Notes under the pieces: model-generated | Told to the model about the DNA's origin: nothing | The model's input: the letters and a program-made list of their open reading frames with translations, nothing else | Database searches by the model: none | Position numbers and translations under genes: made by a program | Shown here: positions 50,857 to 60,082 of the stretch, one piece after another | Position numbering within the stretch: position 1 is the stretch's first letter | How the letters are laid out: every line of letters starts with the position of its first letter | DNA from: Armatimonadota bacterium | Lineage (GTDB): Bacteria; Armatimonadota; Fimbriimonadia; Fimbriimonadales; Fimbriimonadaceae | Length of the DNA: 64,000 nucleotides | NCBI GenBank assembly: GCA_027451905.1 | Contig: DAIDHV010000001.1 | Span: 472,667-536,666, forward strand | Direction of reading: 5' to 3'

Positions 50857-53046
50857 CTAAGACAACAGCTTCTCGACCGTAATCGGGAGGTCCCTCACCC
50901 TCTTGCCGGTAGCATTCGCAACCGCGTTTGCGATTGCAGCAGCAACCCCAGCAAGTCCGATTTCACCAATTCCCCTCGCCCCAAGTTGATTGATATGGAA
51001 GTCCGGATAGTCTAAAAAGTGGACATCAACATCGGGTGCGTCCATATGAGTTGGCACCAAATATTCGGCAAAGTTGCTGTTGATTGGCGCACCGCTTTGC
51101 CGATCGTAAATGGACTGCTCCATAAGAGCCATTCCAACCCCCATGATGACGGCACCTTCAATCTGATTTTTGCCAGTGAGAGGATTGATGATTTTGCCAG
51201 CATCAATAACGCTACAAACTCGGCTGACCCGTATCTGAGCCAGTTGTGGCTGCCACACCACTTCTGCAAAATGACATCCATAGCTGTGCATCGAAACCGG
51301 TGTTTGATCGGGGCTGGCATACTGCGAGTTTCCCTTGCCGCTCATCGATTTCCTTTTTAGCTTCTTAAGCAGGTCTCCCCACGGCACACCCGAATTAGCG
51401 GATTGACTGGCTTGGTGCACAAACCCATTGGTTAGGGCAAGATCATGAGGGGAAATGCCAGAAAATGGGCTGCTGGAATCGGTTGAAGCGGCTTGAAGGA
51501 GGTTCACAACCGCATTTTCGGCAGCCGACAAAACGGCAGGGACCAGACCAGCGGTTGCGGTAGATCCTCCTGAGGTAGGTCCAGGAGGAAACCTAGAATC
51601 GCCGATTTTGACGTTGACAAGGTGAGGGTCAATGCCAAGGCGATCAGCTGCCATTTGAGCGACAACCGTATAGGTGCCAGTTCCTATATCTTGGGTTGCA
51701 CAAGCCACCGAGGCTGTGCCGTCATCGAGAAGTTCCAACAAGACGTCTCCCCAGCCTCTGCCTGCAAACCAAGAGCAGCCTGCAACCCCGTAGCCATGGA
51801 TATTTCCATTGGCATCGGGCTGCCCTGGAGTCGACTTGCGCTTGTGCCACCCGAATCGTTTTGCCCCTTCTTCAAGGCACTCTAAATAGTGCCGAGATGA
51901 GAAGGGTCGGCCATTGCTAAGGTCCAGCTTAGGCTCATTCATCTTCCTCAGTTCAATCGGATCCATGCCCAGCTTTTGTGCCAGTTCATCCATGGCGCAC
52001 TCGGTGGCGTAGGTTCCTGGGACTGCTCCAGGGCCTCGCATCGCAGTTGGTGAGCCTACATTGAGGTGGTATATGCCACTGGTGACTCTAAGATTTTGGG
52101 CTCCGTACAAGGATGGTGTTGCCTCTCCGCAGTTTTCGCGGTACCCAGAACCCATAGACGATTCCGACCCATATTCGTGAATGAGGCTGTTGATCTTTCC
52201 GTCCTGCTCAGCACCCAACCGAACCCTTTGGTGGGTGCCTGGCCTATGCCCAACCGTTTCTGCTGCCATCTTGCGAGTGATCATGAGCTTGACCGGCAGT
52301 TTGAGATCCTTAGACGCAACCGCAGCAAGGGTTGCATGGGGCCACAAGGCTAACTTGCCACCGAACCCAGAACCGATGAACTGGGCAACCACGCGCATCC
52401 TTTCCTGTGGCTCTCCAAGCTGGTTCATTAGCCCCCTTTGGGAGCCCATCACGCTTTGGGTGGATTCATACACCGTAAAGCCCTCCTCCTTGTAATCCAC
52501 GACGGTTGCATGAAGTTCCATCGGATTGTGGACCTCGGTGGGGGTTGAGTAATTGGCATCGACCTGAACAGGTGAAGAGGCAAATGTCCCGCCCGCATCA
52601 CCTCGAGCCGATGCTTGGCCTAGATCGTTTCCTAACCCTTGGGCAGTGACGGTCGGCGGCTGGGCGCTGTACTCAACCTTGATTTCCGACGCGGCTGCCT
52701 GGGCTTGCTCTAAGGTTTTGGCAACCACAAGGGCAATGTACTGCCCGTAATACTCAATAGTCTCATCCGATAAGGGAATCCGTTGTTCATGGGCATGGTC
52801 CCCTCCGCTGTATAGACCAGAAACATTGTGATGATGGTAGACCTTAACAACCCCAGGCATCGATTCAGCACCTTGAACATTCATGCTGACAATCTTTCCG
52901 TTTGCCACCGTACTGCCCACGGGAACCGCATAAAGCAACCCCTTCAGGTTGTGGTCGGCGGCGTACTTTGCCCGCCCCGTGACCTTTAACGGACCATCCA
53001 CCCTTGTGACTTCTTTGCCAATTGAATTACCGACCTTCGACGACAT
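50857..53046 (-). CDS. Aldehyde oxidoreductase/xanthine dehydrogenase, molybdopterin-binding subunit
   Basis: 729 residues from ATG 53046 (MSSKVGNSIGKEVTRVDG), close to PaoC size. Two ald_xan_dh domains: GRAKYAADHNLKGLLYAV at the start and the Moco loops GSGFGGKLALWPHATLA and GGSTATAG, with GARGIGEIGLAG near the C terminus carrying the catalytic Glu. The start overlaps the FAD subunit stop by one base (TAATG). A frame upstream to 53094 is inside that subunit. With the Tat-tagged iron-sulphur partner this is likely periplasmic. Confidence 0.92.
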   Translation of the reverse strand: MSSKVGNSIGKEVTRVDGPLKVTGRAKYAADHNLKGLLYAVPVGSTVANGKIVSMNVQGAESMPGVVKVYHHHNVSGLYSGGDHAHEQRIPLSDETIEYYGQYIALVVAKTLEQAQAAASEIKVEYSAQPPTVTAQGLGNDLGQASARGDAGGTFASSPVQVDANYSTPTEVHNPMELHATVVDYKEEGFTVYESTQSVMGSQRGLMNQLGEPQERMRVVAQFIGSGFGGKLALWPHATLAAVASKDLKLPVKLMITRKMAAETVGHRPGTHQRVRLGAEQDGKINSLIHEYGSESSMGSGYRENCGEATPSLYGAQNLRVTSGIYHLNVGSPTAMRGPGAVPGTYATECAMDELAQKLGMDPIELRKMNEPKLDLSNGRPFSSRHYLECLEEGAKRFGWHKRKSTPGQPDANGNIHGYGVAGCSWFAGRGWGDVLLELLDDGTASVACATQDIGTGTYTVVAQMAADRLGIDPHLVNVKIGDSRFPPGPTSGGSTATAGLVPAVLSAAENAVVNLLQAASTDSSSPFSGISPHDLALTNGFVHQASQSANSGVPWGDLLKKLKRKSMSGKGNSQYASPDQTPVSMHSYGCHFAEVVWQPQLAQIRVSRVCSVIDAGKIINPLTGKNQIEGAVIMGVGMALMEQSIYDRQSGAPINSNFAEYLVPTHMDAPDVDVHFLDYPDFHINQLGARGIGEIGLAGVAAAIANAVANATGKRVRDLPITVEKLLS

Positions 53047-54035
53047 TAAAGGGCTCCTCCATTGGCAAGTTGAGAAAGGGTGTAGACCGTGCACCTTTTG
53101 ATAAGTTCAACCTTAAACGCATTTTCCGATTGCACAGCGGCACCGATCAACTCGGCATCGGCTGCATCTGCAAAATTCTGAGTGGTCGGCGCTTTGCCTT
53201 TTAGGCTTTGCTCGGCTCGATTGGCCCTCCAAGGGACTGTTCCAACCCCACCAAAGGCAATCTGCACCGATTCTACAACTCCAGAAGATATTTTCATGAT
53301 GGCGGCGCAAGAGGCGAGTGCAAATTCATAGGAAGCACGATCTCTTAACTTGACGTAAAGACTCTTGGCTCCTTTTGGCTGAGCATTCACGGTGACGGCA
53401 GTGATGATTTCACCGCGCATCATTGCAAATTCTTGATGAGGAGTGCCTCCTGGCAGCAAGTAAAAGTCTTGGATCGGCACGGCGCGCTCGTTCTTTCCGT
53501 CATGAAGATGGATCATAGCTCCTAATGCCATGAGGGCAACGTTCATATCAGAAGGGTTTACGGCAATGCAATGCTCACTGCCGCCAAGAATTGCCTGATT
53601 GCGATTGTGCCCTTCGATGGCAGGGCATCCCGAGCCGGGCGAACGTTTGTTGCAGGCAAAAGCAACGTCTCGATAATAAGGACACCTTGTTTTCTGGAGC
53701 AAGTTGCCGCCCGTTGTTGCCATATTTCTTAATTGGGGAGAAGCCCCAGACAGAATCGCTTCTGATAAAACCGCAAACCTTTCTTTGACCAATCTATGTT
53801 CAGCTAGCTCACTATTGCGGACCATGGCACCAATCCTAAGATTCCCATGAGAATCCGATTCAATCTGATTCATGCCAAGTTTGGTGACGTCTACCAACCG
53901 AGACGGCGATTCCACATTCAGCTTCATCAAATCCACGATATTGGTGCCTCCCGCAATAAACGAAGTCCCCATAGCCGCGCTCTCTGCTGCTGCGTGACCT
54001 AATGAAGAAGCCTGAATAAAGGAAAAGGCTTTCAT
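53046..54035 (-). CDS. Aldehyde oxidoreductase, FAD-binding subunit
   Basis: 329 residues from ATG 54035 (MKAFSFIQASSLG). FAD-binding PCMH-type fold: FIAGGTNIVDLMKL, LRIGAMVRNSELAEH and the ATTGGNLLQKTRCPYYRD block; a cysteine in RCPYYRD hints at the iron-sulphur-containing PaoB type. C-terminal CO-dehydrogenase flavoprotein domain (RDRASYEFALASCAA). The ATG overlaps the preceding stop as ATGA; the end overlaps the next start by one base. Confidence 0.92.
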   Translation of the reverse strand: MKAFSFIQASSLGHAAAESAAMGTSFIAGGTNIVDLMKLNVESPSRLVDVTKLGMNQIESDSHGNLRIGAMVRNSELAEHRLVKERFAVLSEAILSGASPQLRNMATTGGNLLQKTRCPYYRDVAFACNKRSPGSGCPAIEGHNRNQAILGGSEHCIAVNPSDMNVALMALGAMIHLHDGKNERAVPIQDFYLLPGGTPHQEFAMMRGEIITAVTVNAQPKGAKSLYVKLRDRASYEFALASCAAIMKISSGVVESVQIAFGGVGTVPWRANRAEQSLKGKAPTTQNFADAADAELIGAAVQSENAFKVELIKRCTVYTLSQLANGGAL

Positions 54036-54709
54036 GATTGGACTCCCATTTTGGATTGCGCCTCTTGAATGGCAGCCACGATATTGTTGTAGGCACCACA
54101 GCGGCAAATATTTCCGCTCATCCCCTGCTTAATGGCGGTTGGATCCAGGTGGCCAGATTCCGAAAGCAGCCCCATTGCCGACATGATCTGGCCGGAGGTG
54201 CAGTAGCCGCATTGGTAGCCATCATGGGTGATGAATGCCTCTTGGAGGGGATGGAGGTGCTCCGGCGATCCCAATCCCTCGATGGTGATTACGTTCTTGC
54301 CATGGCACATGATTGCCAAGGTAAGGCAGGCATTCACTCGTTTGCCATCTACCAGCACGGTACAAGCCCCGCATTGACCGTGATCACAGCCTTTCTTTGT
54401 GCCAGTTAAATCCATGTTCTCTCGAAGGCAGTCCAAGAGAGTGGTTCGGGGGTCTATTTTTAGATTCTGCTCTTTTCCGTTGACAATAAAAGTGAGGCTG
54501 GATGTGTGGCCTAACTCTGCCATCGAGGCATCTTGCGTTTCAGCAGGTTGATCGTGTTTTTCCGCAAAAATTGCCAATGGTCCAAGGCTGGCTACGGCTC
54601 CGACCGCGCCGGCTTGTGCCAAGAACGATCTTCGGGAAGACGATTTGGGCGTTGCAGGGGTGCCAGCCTCATTGGGAGTGGGATCTTGTTTATCAGAATC
54701 TGGTGGCAA
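54032..54709 (-). CDS. Aldehyde oxidoreductase, [2Fe-2S] subunit with Tat signal
   Basis: 225 residues from TTG 54709; GAGGTGA lies 8 nt upstream. A Tat signal RRSFLAQAGAVGA (RR at 26-27) precedes the ferredoxin-like domain with Cys108, Cys113, Cys116, Cys128 and the helical second cluster domain with Cys167, Cys170, Cys202, Cys204. This is the PaoA arrangement; folded, cofactor-loaded trimer is then exported through Tat. First gene of the operon. Confidence 0.93.
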   Translation of the reverse strand: MPPDSDKQDPTPNEAGTPATPKSSSRRSFLAQAGAVGAVASLGPLAIFAEKHDQPAETQDASMAELGHTSSLTFIVNGKEQNLKIDPRTTLLDCLRENMDLTGTKKGCDHGQCGACTVLVDGKRVNACLTLAIMCHGKNVITIEGLGSPEHLHPLQEAFITHDGYQCGYCTSGQIMSAMGLLSESGHLDPTAIKQGMSGNICRCGAYNNIVAAIQEAQSKMGVQS

Positions 54710-54817
54710 AGTCTAAATCACCTCAAGGGTTATTGATAACTTACTTTGCATCCCAAGGGAAAGTTGCGCGTTCTCGAGAAAGTCTGCTAGAAAAGAAGAG
54801 GATTCTTTGCAACCGAA

Positions 54818-56776
54818 TCAGGCGGCTTTGATCAATTCCAAGTTCTGCACCGCGCCTTTGTGGCGTGGGTTCTGGCGTATAGCCTCGGCATAAGCAACTT
54901 CAGCCCCATCCAAGATGTTGAGCATAGCAAGGGAGTTGCCAAATACAAACCAGCCTTCTGAGTTTTGCGGTTCAATTTGCAAACCCGATTGATACAAATG
55001 AGCGGCGTCTCTAAACTGACCCAACTTATACAGCAAATCTCCACAATTAAAGTAGGCGTTCGCATCATCGGGGGCAATTTTTAATGCCTCCGAGAAGCAG
55101 TTGAGAGCACGCTGATGGTCTCCTGAGGATGCAAGGCACCGACCCCAGTTGATGAGCACGCTGTGGTTGGCAACCGGCTTTGCCGCAAAGGCTTCAAATG
55201 CGTTGGCAATCGCAACCGCGTCGCCACTTTTTTCTGCAACTTCAGCCCACGCCGACCAATCTGAGAACTGATCTGGATTCCTGCTGTAGCATTTACTGTA
55301 AAGATGGGTTGCCTGAGTCCACTCTTCTAAGCCATGGTGGCATCTGGCCTGAAGGAGCATGGCTGGTTGAACCAGCGGCCCCGATTGAGACAGCTTCTGA
55401 AAAGCGGGCAGAGCTTCGGCAAACCTTCCCAACCCTAATAAAGCGGAAGCGCGATGGAATTGCGCGCTTTGGAATTCTGGCTGCTGTTTGAGTGCATAGT
55501 CCAGAATCTCAATCGCTTCTTCAAAGCGGCCAAGTCCGGTCAAGATTTGACCCTTCACCACATGACGCTTGAATAGGTACAGCGTGTAGTCGCCAATTGT
55601 ATCGGTGGTCCACTCAAACTGCATAGATTTCTCTATGGATTCTAGGGCATCTTCAAATTGGCCCATCGCAATCTGGGCGTTGGCTAACTCAAAGTTAGAA
55701 AAGATGTCATCAATTCCACGCTCTTTGGCGGATTGGATGGTGCTCACTGCAGCCTGTGGCTTCCCTAACGACGTCTGAGCCGCCGCCAAAAGTTGAACAG
55801 CAAGAGGAAGGCTTTGGTCGTTATTCGGCAGCAATTTCACTGCCATCTTAGCCGCATGCTCTTGTTCTTCTAGCTTCATTGCTACACAAAACGTATTGGC
55901 AAGATTGAACCAATGGAATCCATTGGTTGGATCTTGTTTAACCTCCGCTTCTAGCATCGTCAAAAACCGATTGATCTTATCTTTTCGAGCCATCTCGCTG
56001 GGCCGATACCCATAATGTCGAAGCGTTGCGCCCTCTAAAGTGGTGACCCTGAGGCCCTGATCTTCAATGCTGGCTCCGATTTGTTCGTGGATTTTCCCTC
56101 GGAAGCGGATGTGGGGGCTGTGCTTAAAGAGTCGGATCGGAGCGTGGGTGTAAGTTTCTTGCTCGTTGTAATCATCCAAGAAGTTGATAATCCGAACATT
56201 AAACCCGCCGAAGTGGGGCCGAATGAGGGCTCTTTGAATCGCAGGGATGCTATCTGCGGTTAGTTCTTCATCGGCATCAATCCACAAAACCCAATCTCCG
56301 CATGACCGCTCAAGGGCAAAGTTGCGAGCAGCAGAAAAGTCGTTGGTCCATTCAAATTTGCCTAGCTTGAGGTGAGGAATATCCAGATAGCGGACGATAG
56401 AAAGCGTACGGTCGGTACTTCCTGTATCAATAAGCACGATTTCATCAGCGACCCCCACTAAGCTCTTGAGGCACCGAGAAATGTGTAGCTCCTCATTTTT
56501 AACAATGATCGCTGCGCTCAGATAGCACCGAGGAATGAAATTGGGATGGTCACCGTACTTTTTAGCCCAGGCGGCTCCGATTGGATCATCAACTTTGAGC
56601 TTGTTCGACATCGCTTCTCGGGATGCGAAGTGAGTCGCCAACAGGTCATGAACATGACTGGCTTCAGAGTTAAATTCTAGGTCAGAAATAAGTTCAGCCG
56701 CTTCAACTTCTTTTTGCTCATAGCAGAGTTGAAGGGCAGTTGCAGCTAGGCTATTCGCGTCGATTACTGAACTCAT
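54818..56776 (-). CDS. Family-2 glycosyltransferase fused to TPR repeats
   Basis: 652 residues from ATG 56776; a TTG at 56809 gives an 11-residue longer form. A short helical lead is followed by a GT-A glycosyltransferase-2 domain (about 85-300): AAIIVKNEELHISRCLKSL, LIDTGSTDRTL and WIDADEELT with the DxD-like metal site; RFRGKIHEQIG follows. The rest is TPR repeats (ALKQQPEFQSAQFHRASALLGLGRFAEAL, ALKIAPDDANAYFNCGDLLYKLGQF). SPBc/SunS-like GT-TPR proteins glycosylate peptides or cell-surface polymers; substrate unknown. The MerR gene lies just upstream on the same strand. Confidence 0.85.
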   Translation of the reverse strand: MSSVIDANSLAATALQLCYEQKEVEAAELISDLEFNSEASHVHDLLATHFASREAMSNKLKVDDPIGAAWAKKYGDHPNFIPRCYLSAAIIVKNEELHISRCLKSLVGVADEIVLIDTGSTDRTLSIVRYLDIPHLKLGKFEWTNDFSAARNFALERSCGDWVLWIDADEELTADSIPAIQRALIRPHFGGFNVRIINFLDDYNEQETYTHAPIRLFKHSPHIRFRGKIHEQIGASIEDQGLRVTTLEGATLRHYGYRPSEMARKDKINRFLTMLEAEVKQDPTNGFHWFNLANTFCVAMKLEEQEHAAKMAVKLLPNNDQSLPLAVQLLAAAQTSLGKPQAAVSTIQSAKERGIDDIFSNFELANAQIAMGQFEDALESIEKSMQFEWTTDTIGDYTLYLFKRHVVKGQILTGLGRFEEAIEILDYALKQQPEFQSAQFHRASALLGLGRFAEALPAFQKLSQSGPLVQPAMLLQARCHHGLEEWTQATHLYSKCYSRNPDQFSDWSAWAEVAEKSGDAVAIANAFEAFAAKPVANHSVLINWGRCLASSGDHQRALNCFSEALKIAPDDANAYFNCGDLLYKLGQFRDAAHLYQSGLQIEPQNSEGWFVFGNSLAMLNILDGAEVAYAEAIRQNPRHKGAVQNLELIKAA

Positions 56777-56814
56777 CCTGATATCTTCATTGCTTCGATT
56801 ACGGTCCAAGGGCT

Positions 56815-57069
56815 TTATGCCGCAATTTTTGTTTTTCTGGCTAAATACCGTTTGGCCCCCGCGATAGAAAACATCTCATCGCGCAAAAGCTTTTTGATTT
56901 CAAAGACAGTCTCAATATCTTGCGTTCGGTACCGTCGCTGCCCACCCTGAGTTCGGATTGGGTGTAAAAAAGAGTCAAACTCCTTTTCCCAATAACGAAG
57001 CGTGTGAACTTCGACATTTGTAATCTCGCTCACGTCTCCAATGCTTAGGCCAGGAGTTGGACGACCCAT
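56815..57069 (-). CDS. MerR-family transcriptional regulator
   Basis: 84 residues from ATG 57069, with GTGGA 7 nt upstream; ATGs at 57090 and 57087 and a GTG at 57111 are alternatives. The whole protein is the winged-helix MerR DNA-binding domain: LSIGDVSEITNVEVHTLRYWEKEFDSF, then GGQRRYRTQDIETVFEIKKLLRDEMFSIAGAKRYL. No effector domain, as in the short HspR/CarA-type members. Likely regulates its own promoter or the glycosyltransferase gene, 38 nt downstream. Confidence 0.85.
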   Translation of the reverse strand: MGRPTPGLSIGDVSEITNVEVHTLRYWEKEFDSFLHPIRTQGGQRRYRTQDIETVFEIKKLLRDEMFSIAGAKRYLARKTKIAA

Positions 57070-57191
57070 CCGTTTTCCACTGATCATCATGATTCGAAAG
57101 GTGGAAATCACGCTTTGTGATGCGCAATCCCTTTAATGTTATTGGCAGATAAACGCGAATTTGAATACGAATCGTGTAAAGTACACCAGTA

Positions 57192-57213
57192 TTTTCTGAA
57201 ATACAGCAGAAAA
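57192..57213. promoter_or_regulatory. Inverted repeat upstream of the MerR gene
   Basis: TTTTCTG (57192-57198) and CAGAAAA (57207-57213) form a perfect 7-bp dyad with an 8-nt spacer, in the 190-nt gap before the MerR gene. The dyad size fits a MerR-type operator, but the link to the regulator is a guess. Confidence 0.3.
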
Positions 57214-57301
57214 CGTTTGGGTTGGTTGGGAATTTCTACCCAAATCGAACCAGAGGCGACCAAAAAGGAGTTTTTAGATTAAAACCTAACTAAAACATGC
57301 C

Positions 57302-58075
57302 TCAAAATTGGTCTGTCAGAAACATTTGCATCCGGTCTGGGGCACCTTTGCTCATCACAAACAAGTGGCGAATGGGATGCAAAACAGGGACGCACATGGT
57401 CTCTGTTAAAGAGCGAAGCCCGCTCCATTCCGTTCCGGCTTCCACCGGCCATCCGTCTTCAGACCCTTCGACTCCAATCGCCTCTCGGCAGCTCTGACCT
57501 TCAACACAAACATAACCTGCGCCGACTTCTTGGGCAAGTTTCATATTCCAGTTCCACAATTTCCACCGAGATTGATTTCTCCTAAGCCGAGAAGGGCTTT
57601 TCTCGGCCCAAGCATTATACAGGGTTTCAATGTCTTGAGACCCTAATATTCGGTTGGAACGTTTTCCTTCACAGGTTAAAAGTGGCCCCCGAATCACTTC
57701 ATCAACCACTTCAAACCCATTGTTTCTGTACAGGGTTGGGTTATGAGCAAACAAAAATGCCGCCGTCTCCTGGTTTGCAATCGATTGGGCATGAACATGG
57801 CTTAGCAACTGGCTTGCAAATCCGTGACCTCTGAAATGTTTGACGGTTGCAACTCCCGCAATCCCGTATCCTTTTCCCCATCCAAACTCAAGTGGAGCGG
57901 TTGAACAGATTGACACCATATCGCCTTGTTCAAACAATGCCCATTTTCTAGTGAGGTCAAACATCGGTTCGCTATAATAAACCGTCCTCGCCCTTTCGAT
58001 ATCCAAGCCAAAAACTGAGCAAAGCAATCGCAAAAAGTCCTCTGCTTCGTGCCGATAGATGGTTCTGATTTCCAT
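57302..58075 (-). CDS. GNAT-family acetyltransferase
   Basis: 257 residues from ATG 58075; a frame to 58159 is inside the ybbR gene. An N-terminal GNAT domain: VSICSTAPLEFGWGKGYGIAGVATVKHFRGHGFASQLLSHVH, with RGHGFASQL matching the acetyl-CoA pyrophosphate loop (Q/RxxGxG/A), and LFAHNPTLYRNNGFE. The C-terminal part resembles the Eis-like sterol-carrier-type region in layout. It overlaps ybbR by one base (TAATG), so it is in the cdaA operon. Substrate unknown. Confidence 0.85.
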   Translation of the reverse strand: MEIRTIYRHEAEDFLRLLCSVFGLDIERARTVYYSEPMFDLTRKWALFEQGDMVSICSTAPLEFGWGKGYGIAGVATVKHFRGHGFASQLLSHVHAQSIANQETAAFLFAHNPTLYRNNGFEVVDEVIRGPLLTCEGKRSNRILGSQDIETLYNAWAEKSPSRLRRNQSRWKLWNWNMKLAQEVGAGYVCVEGQSCREAIGVEGSEDGWPVEAGTEWSGLRSLTETMCVPVLHPIRHLFVMSKGAPDRMQMFLTDQF

Positions 58076-59070
58076 TACGGTGCCTTTGAAGGTGGAGGGG
58101 TAATCACCGAGTTGTTGGTCGGAACCGGCTGAGGGGCAAGCTGAACTTTGACCGTACAAACCTGATGCCTTGCCAATGTAATGCCGGCGGGGAGGGTTGG
58201 CACCACGTCAACTTCATTCCATCCTGCATTGGTTAACTTAGAAAGGTCAACCGTTACATTGGCGGCTATCAGCTTGGCCAGGGCCTCACTCGGGCCGTGA
58301 ACGGTAACCGCTTGGGGAGAGATCGTCCAAGTTTTTAAGGAAAGGCCCGGCACAAGATGACCAACGAACTGAATGTTAAGAACAATCTGCTTTAACTGAG
58401 GTTTTGGCAACAGAATCGGTGAGGCTTCAACAACGGCTGGCAGCGCGGAAACCCCATCAACAAGGGCACCTTTGTGGTCGAGTGCTTGAACAGGCACCTC
58501 CATGAAATCCGAAGATGAACTGACATGGCTTAAATCGATGCTGACGGTGGGCTTAGCCAAATCAATCCGATCCTCCGGCCCACGGAGGGTCACTGTTGAA
58601 GGTTTCAGTTCAAAGTCACTTAAAAAGAACTCACTCGATGCGCTCATCTGCCCCGTCCAAACATCCACCACTTTCACGTTTGTGCGCACTGCCATTGGAA
58701 CAATCCTAACCTTGATGTAGTGATCACTCATGGAAAAGTGAAGTGGCGAATTTGGAGGGACTTCCAACTTCGCTAAATAATCATAGGTGCCGGTTTTTGC
58801 GGAGGCAAGGTTGACGTCTACCATGACCTTTCCGCGGTCACTTATAAACTGGTCTACCGCCTCGGTGGGACCTTCCACCGAGACCTTGACAGTGCTTAAA
58901 ACGTAGGCATAAAACTTAGAGGACAAGCTAGAAGTGTTGAGCTTGACCTGAATTGGGATCGGTCCTTTGTTTGGTGAACTTTGAACCTGCACAAACAGGT
59001 AAAGGGTCATGGCAAGGACAAACGAAAGGCCAAGAATTGGCAATCTTGCCAAAAATGTCCGCATTCTCAT
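58075..59070 (-). CDS. YbbR/CdaR-domain membrane protein
   Basis: 331 residues. One N-terminal membrane helix (ILGLSFVLAMTLYLFVQVQ) and two to three YbbR-type extracytoplasmic beta domains (VKVSVEGPTEAVDQFI, STVTLRGPEDRI, QAVTVHGPSEALAKLI), ending in a Pro/Ser/Thr-rich tail. In Firmicutes CdaR regulates the diadenylate cyclase CdaA at the membrane. It overlaps cdaA by 4 nt (ATGA), the conserved order. Confidence 0.92.
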   Translation of the reverse strand: MRMRTFLARLPILGLSFVLAMTLYLFVQVQSSPNKGPIPIQVKLNTSSLSSKFYAYVLSTVKVSVEGPTEAVDQFISDRGKVMVDVNLASAKTGTYDYLAKLEVPPNSPLHFSMSDHYIKVRIVPMAVRTNVKVVDVWTGQMSASSEFFLSDFELKPSTVTLRGPEDRIDLAKPTVSIDLSHVSSSSDFMEVPVQALDHKGALVDGVSALPAVVEASPILLPKPQLKQIVLNIQFVGHLVPGLSLKTWTISPQAVTVHGPSEALAKLIAANVTVDLSKLTNAGWNEVDVVPTLPAGITLARHQVCTVKVQLAPQPVPTNNSVITPPPSKAP

Positions 59071-59987
59071 AGGCTTTCTCCTAATTCTGAAGACGGCTCG
59101 GGGCTTCCTTTCTCTTCAGCCGAGGCCGTATTGTCAACTCCATGTTGACTCTGTTTTCTCGAGGACCGGCGGGTTCGGTGGCGGTGAACTCTTTCACCAT
59201 CTTCTCCCCTCAGCTCAGCGGTTAAAAACTCCCTCAACTGGCTGCTTCCTGAAAGCTGATAGAGATTGCCCTCTTTCGCAACCGAGATCCGCCCTCTTTC
59301 TTCGCTAATGACCACGGCTAGACAATCGTTGATTTCGGTAATGCCTACCGCCGCCCGATGCCTCATGTGTACGTGCGAATCTAAGGAAATGGATTCACTA
59401 AGCGGCAGCCTGCAGGCGGCGGCAATAACCCTTCCTCGCCGAACGACTGCGGCTCCGTCATGAAGGGGATTGCCTTCATAAAAAATCGCTCCGAGCAAGG
59501 GCGCACTAATCGTTGCGTCAATGGAGGTGCCGTTGGAAATCACGGAGTCTAAAATCGCTTCACGCTCTATAACAATAATAGCTCCCACTTTGGATTCCGA
59601 CATCTCGCTTGCGGCGGCAACAATTTCTTCGACAACGTGGGCCTCGACCGTCACCTCGGTGGCTCCAATTTTCTGAGGCAGCAACTTACCAAACCCCTCC
59701 AAAGCTTGCCGAAGCTCAGGCAAAAAGATAATCGCAATCGCAACCGGTGCAAGCAAGGTGGCCTTGTCTAAAATGTAATTGAGGGTGTCTAGCTGTAAGA
59801 ACTTGCTAAGACCAAGCAAAACAACATAAGCCGCAATCCCGGTGACAATCCTCCACGCCTGGGTGCCTCGAATCATCAGCAAGAGGCGATAAATCAAAAA
59901 GGTGACTAACGCAATATCCGCCCAATGCGTTAGTGAAGTCACATTAAGCTTACGGAGTGAATCAAGCTGGTCGAGAATCTGTCTCAA
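59067..59987 (-). CDS. cdaA: Diadenylate cyclase CdaA
   Basis: Makes c-di-AMP from two ATP. 306 residues from TTG 59987. Three N-terminal membrane helices (ALVTFLIYRLLLMI, IVTGIAAYVVLLGL, VAIAIIFL), then the DAC domain with DGA (177-179) and RHR (209-211), the two active-site motifs, and GAII. The C-terminal ~70 residues are polar, Ser/Glu/Arg-rich and not part of the catalytic fold. TAGACT lies 4 nt upstream. Forms an operon with ybbR and a GNAT gene; no glmM follows, unlike in Firmicutes. Confidence 0.95.
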   Translation of the reverse strand: MRQILDQLDSLRKLNVTSLTHWADIALVTFLIYRLLLMIRGTQAWRIVTGIAAYVVLLGLSKFLQLDTLNYILDKATLLAPVAIAIIFLPELRQALEGFGKLLPQKIGATEVTVEAHVVEEIVAAASEMSESKVGAIIVIEREAILDSVISNGTSIDATISAPLLGAIFYEGNPLHDGAAVVRRGRVIAAACRLPLSESISLDSHVHMRHRAAVGITEINDCLAVVISEERGRISVAKEGNLYQLSGSSQLREFLTAELRGEDGERVHRHRTRRSSRKQSQHGVDNTASAEEKGSPEPSSELGESL

Positions 59988-60082
59988 GGATAGTCTAACT
60001 AAGAGTGTATACCCATAGGGAATTCAGCACATGACCTACCTTTGCTGATTTCAAGCCAAAGGACTCATAATGAAGGGGCAGC

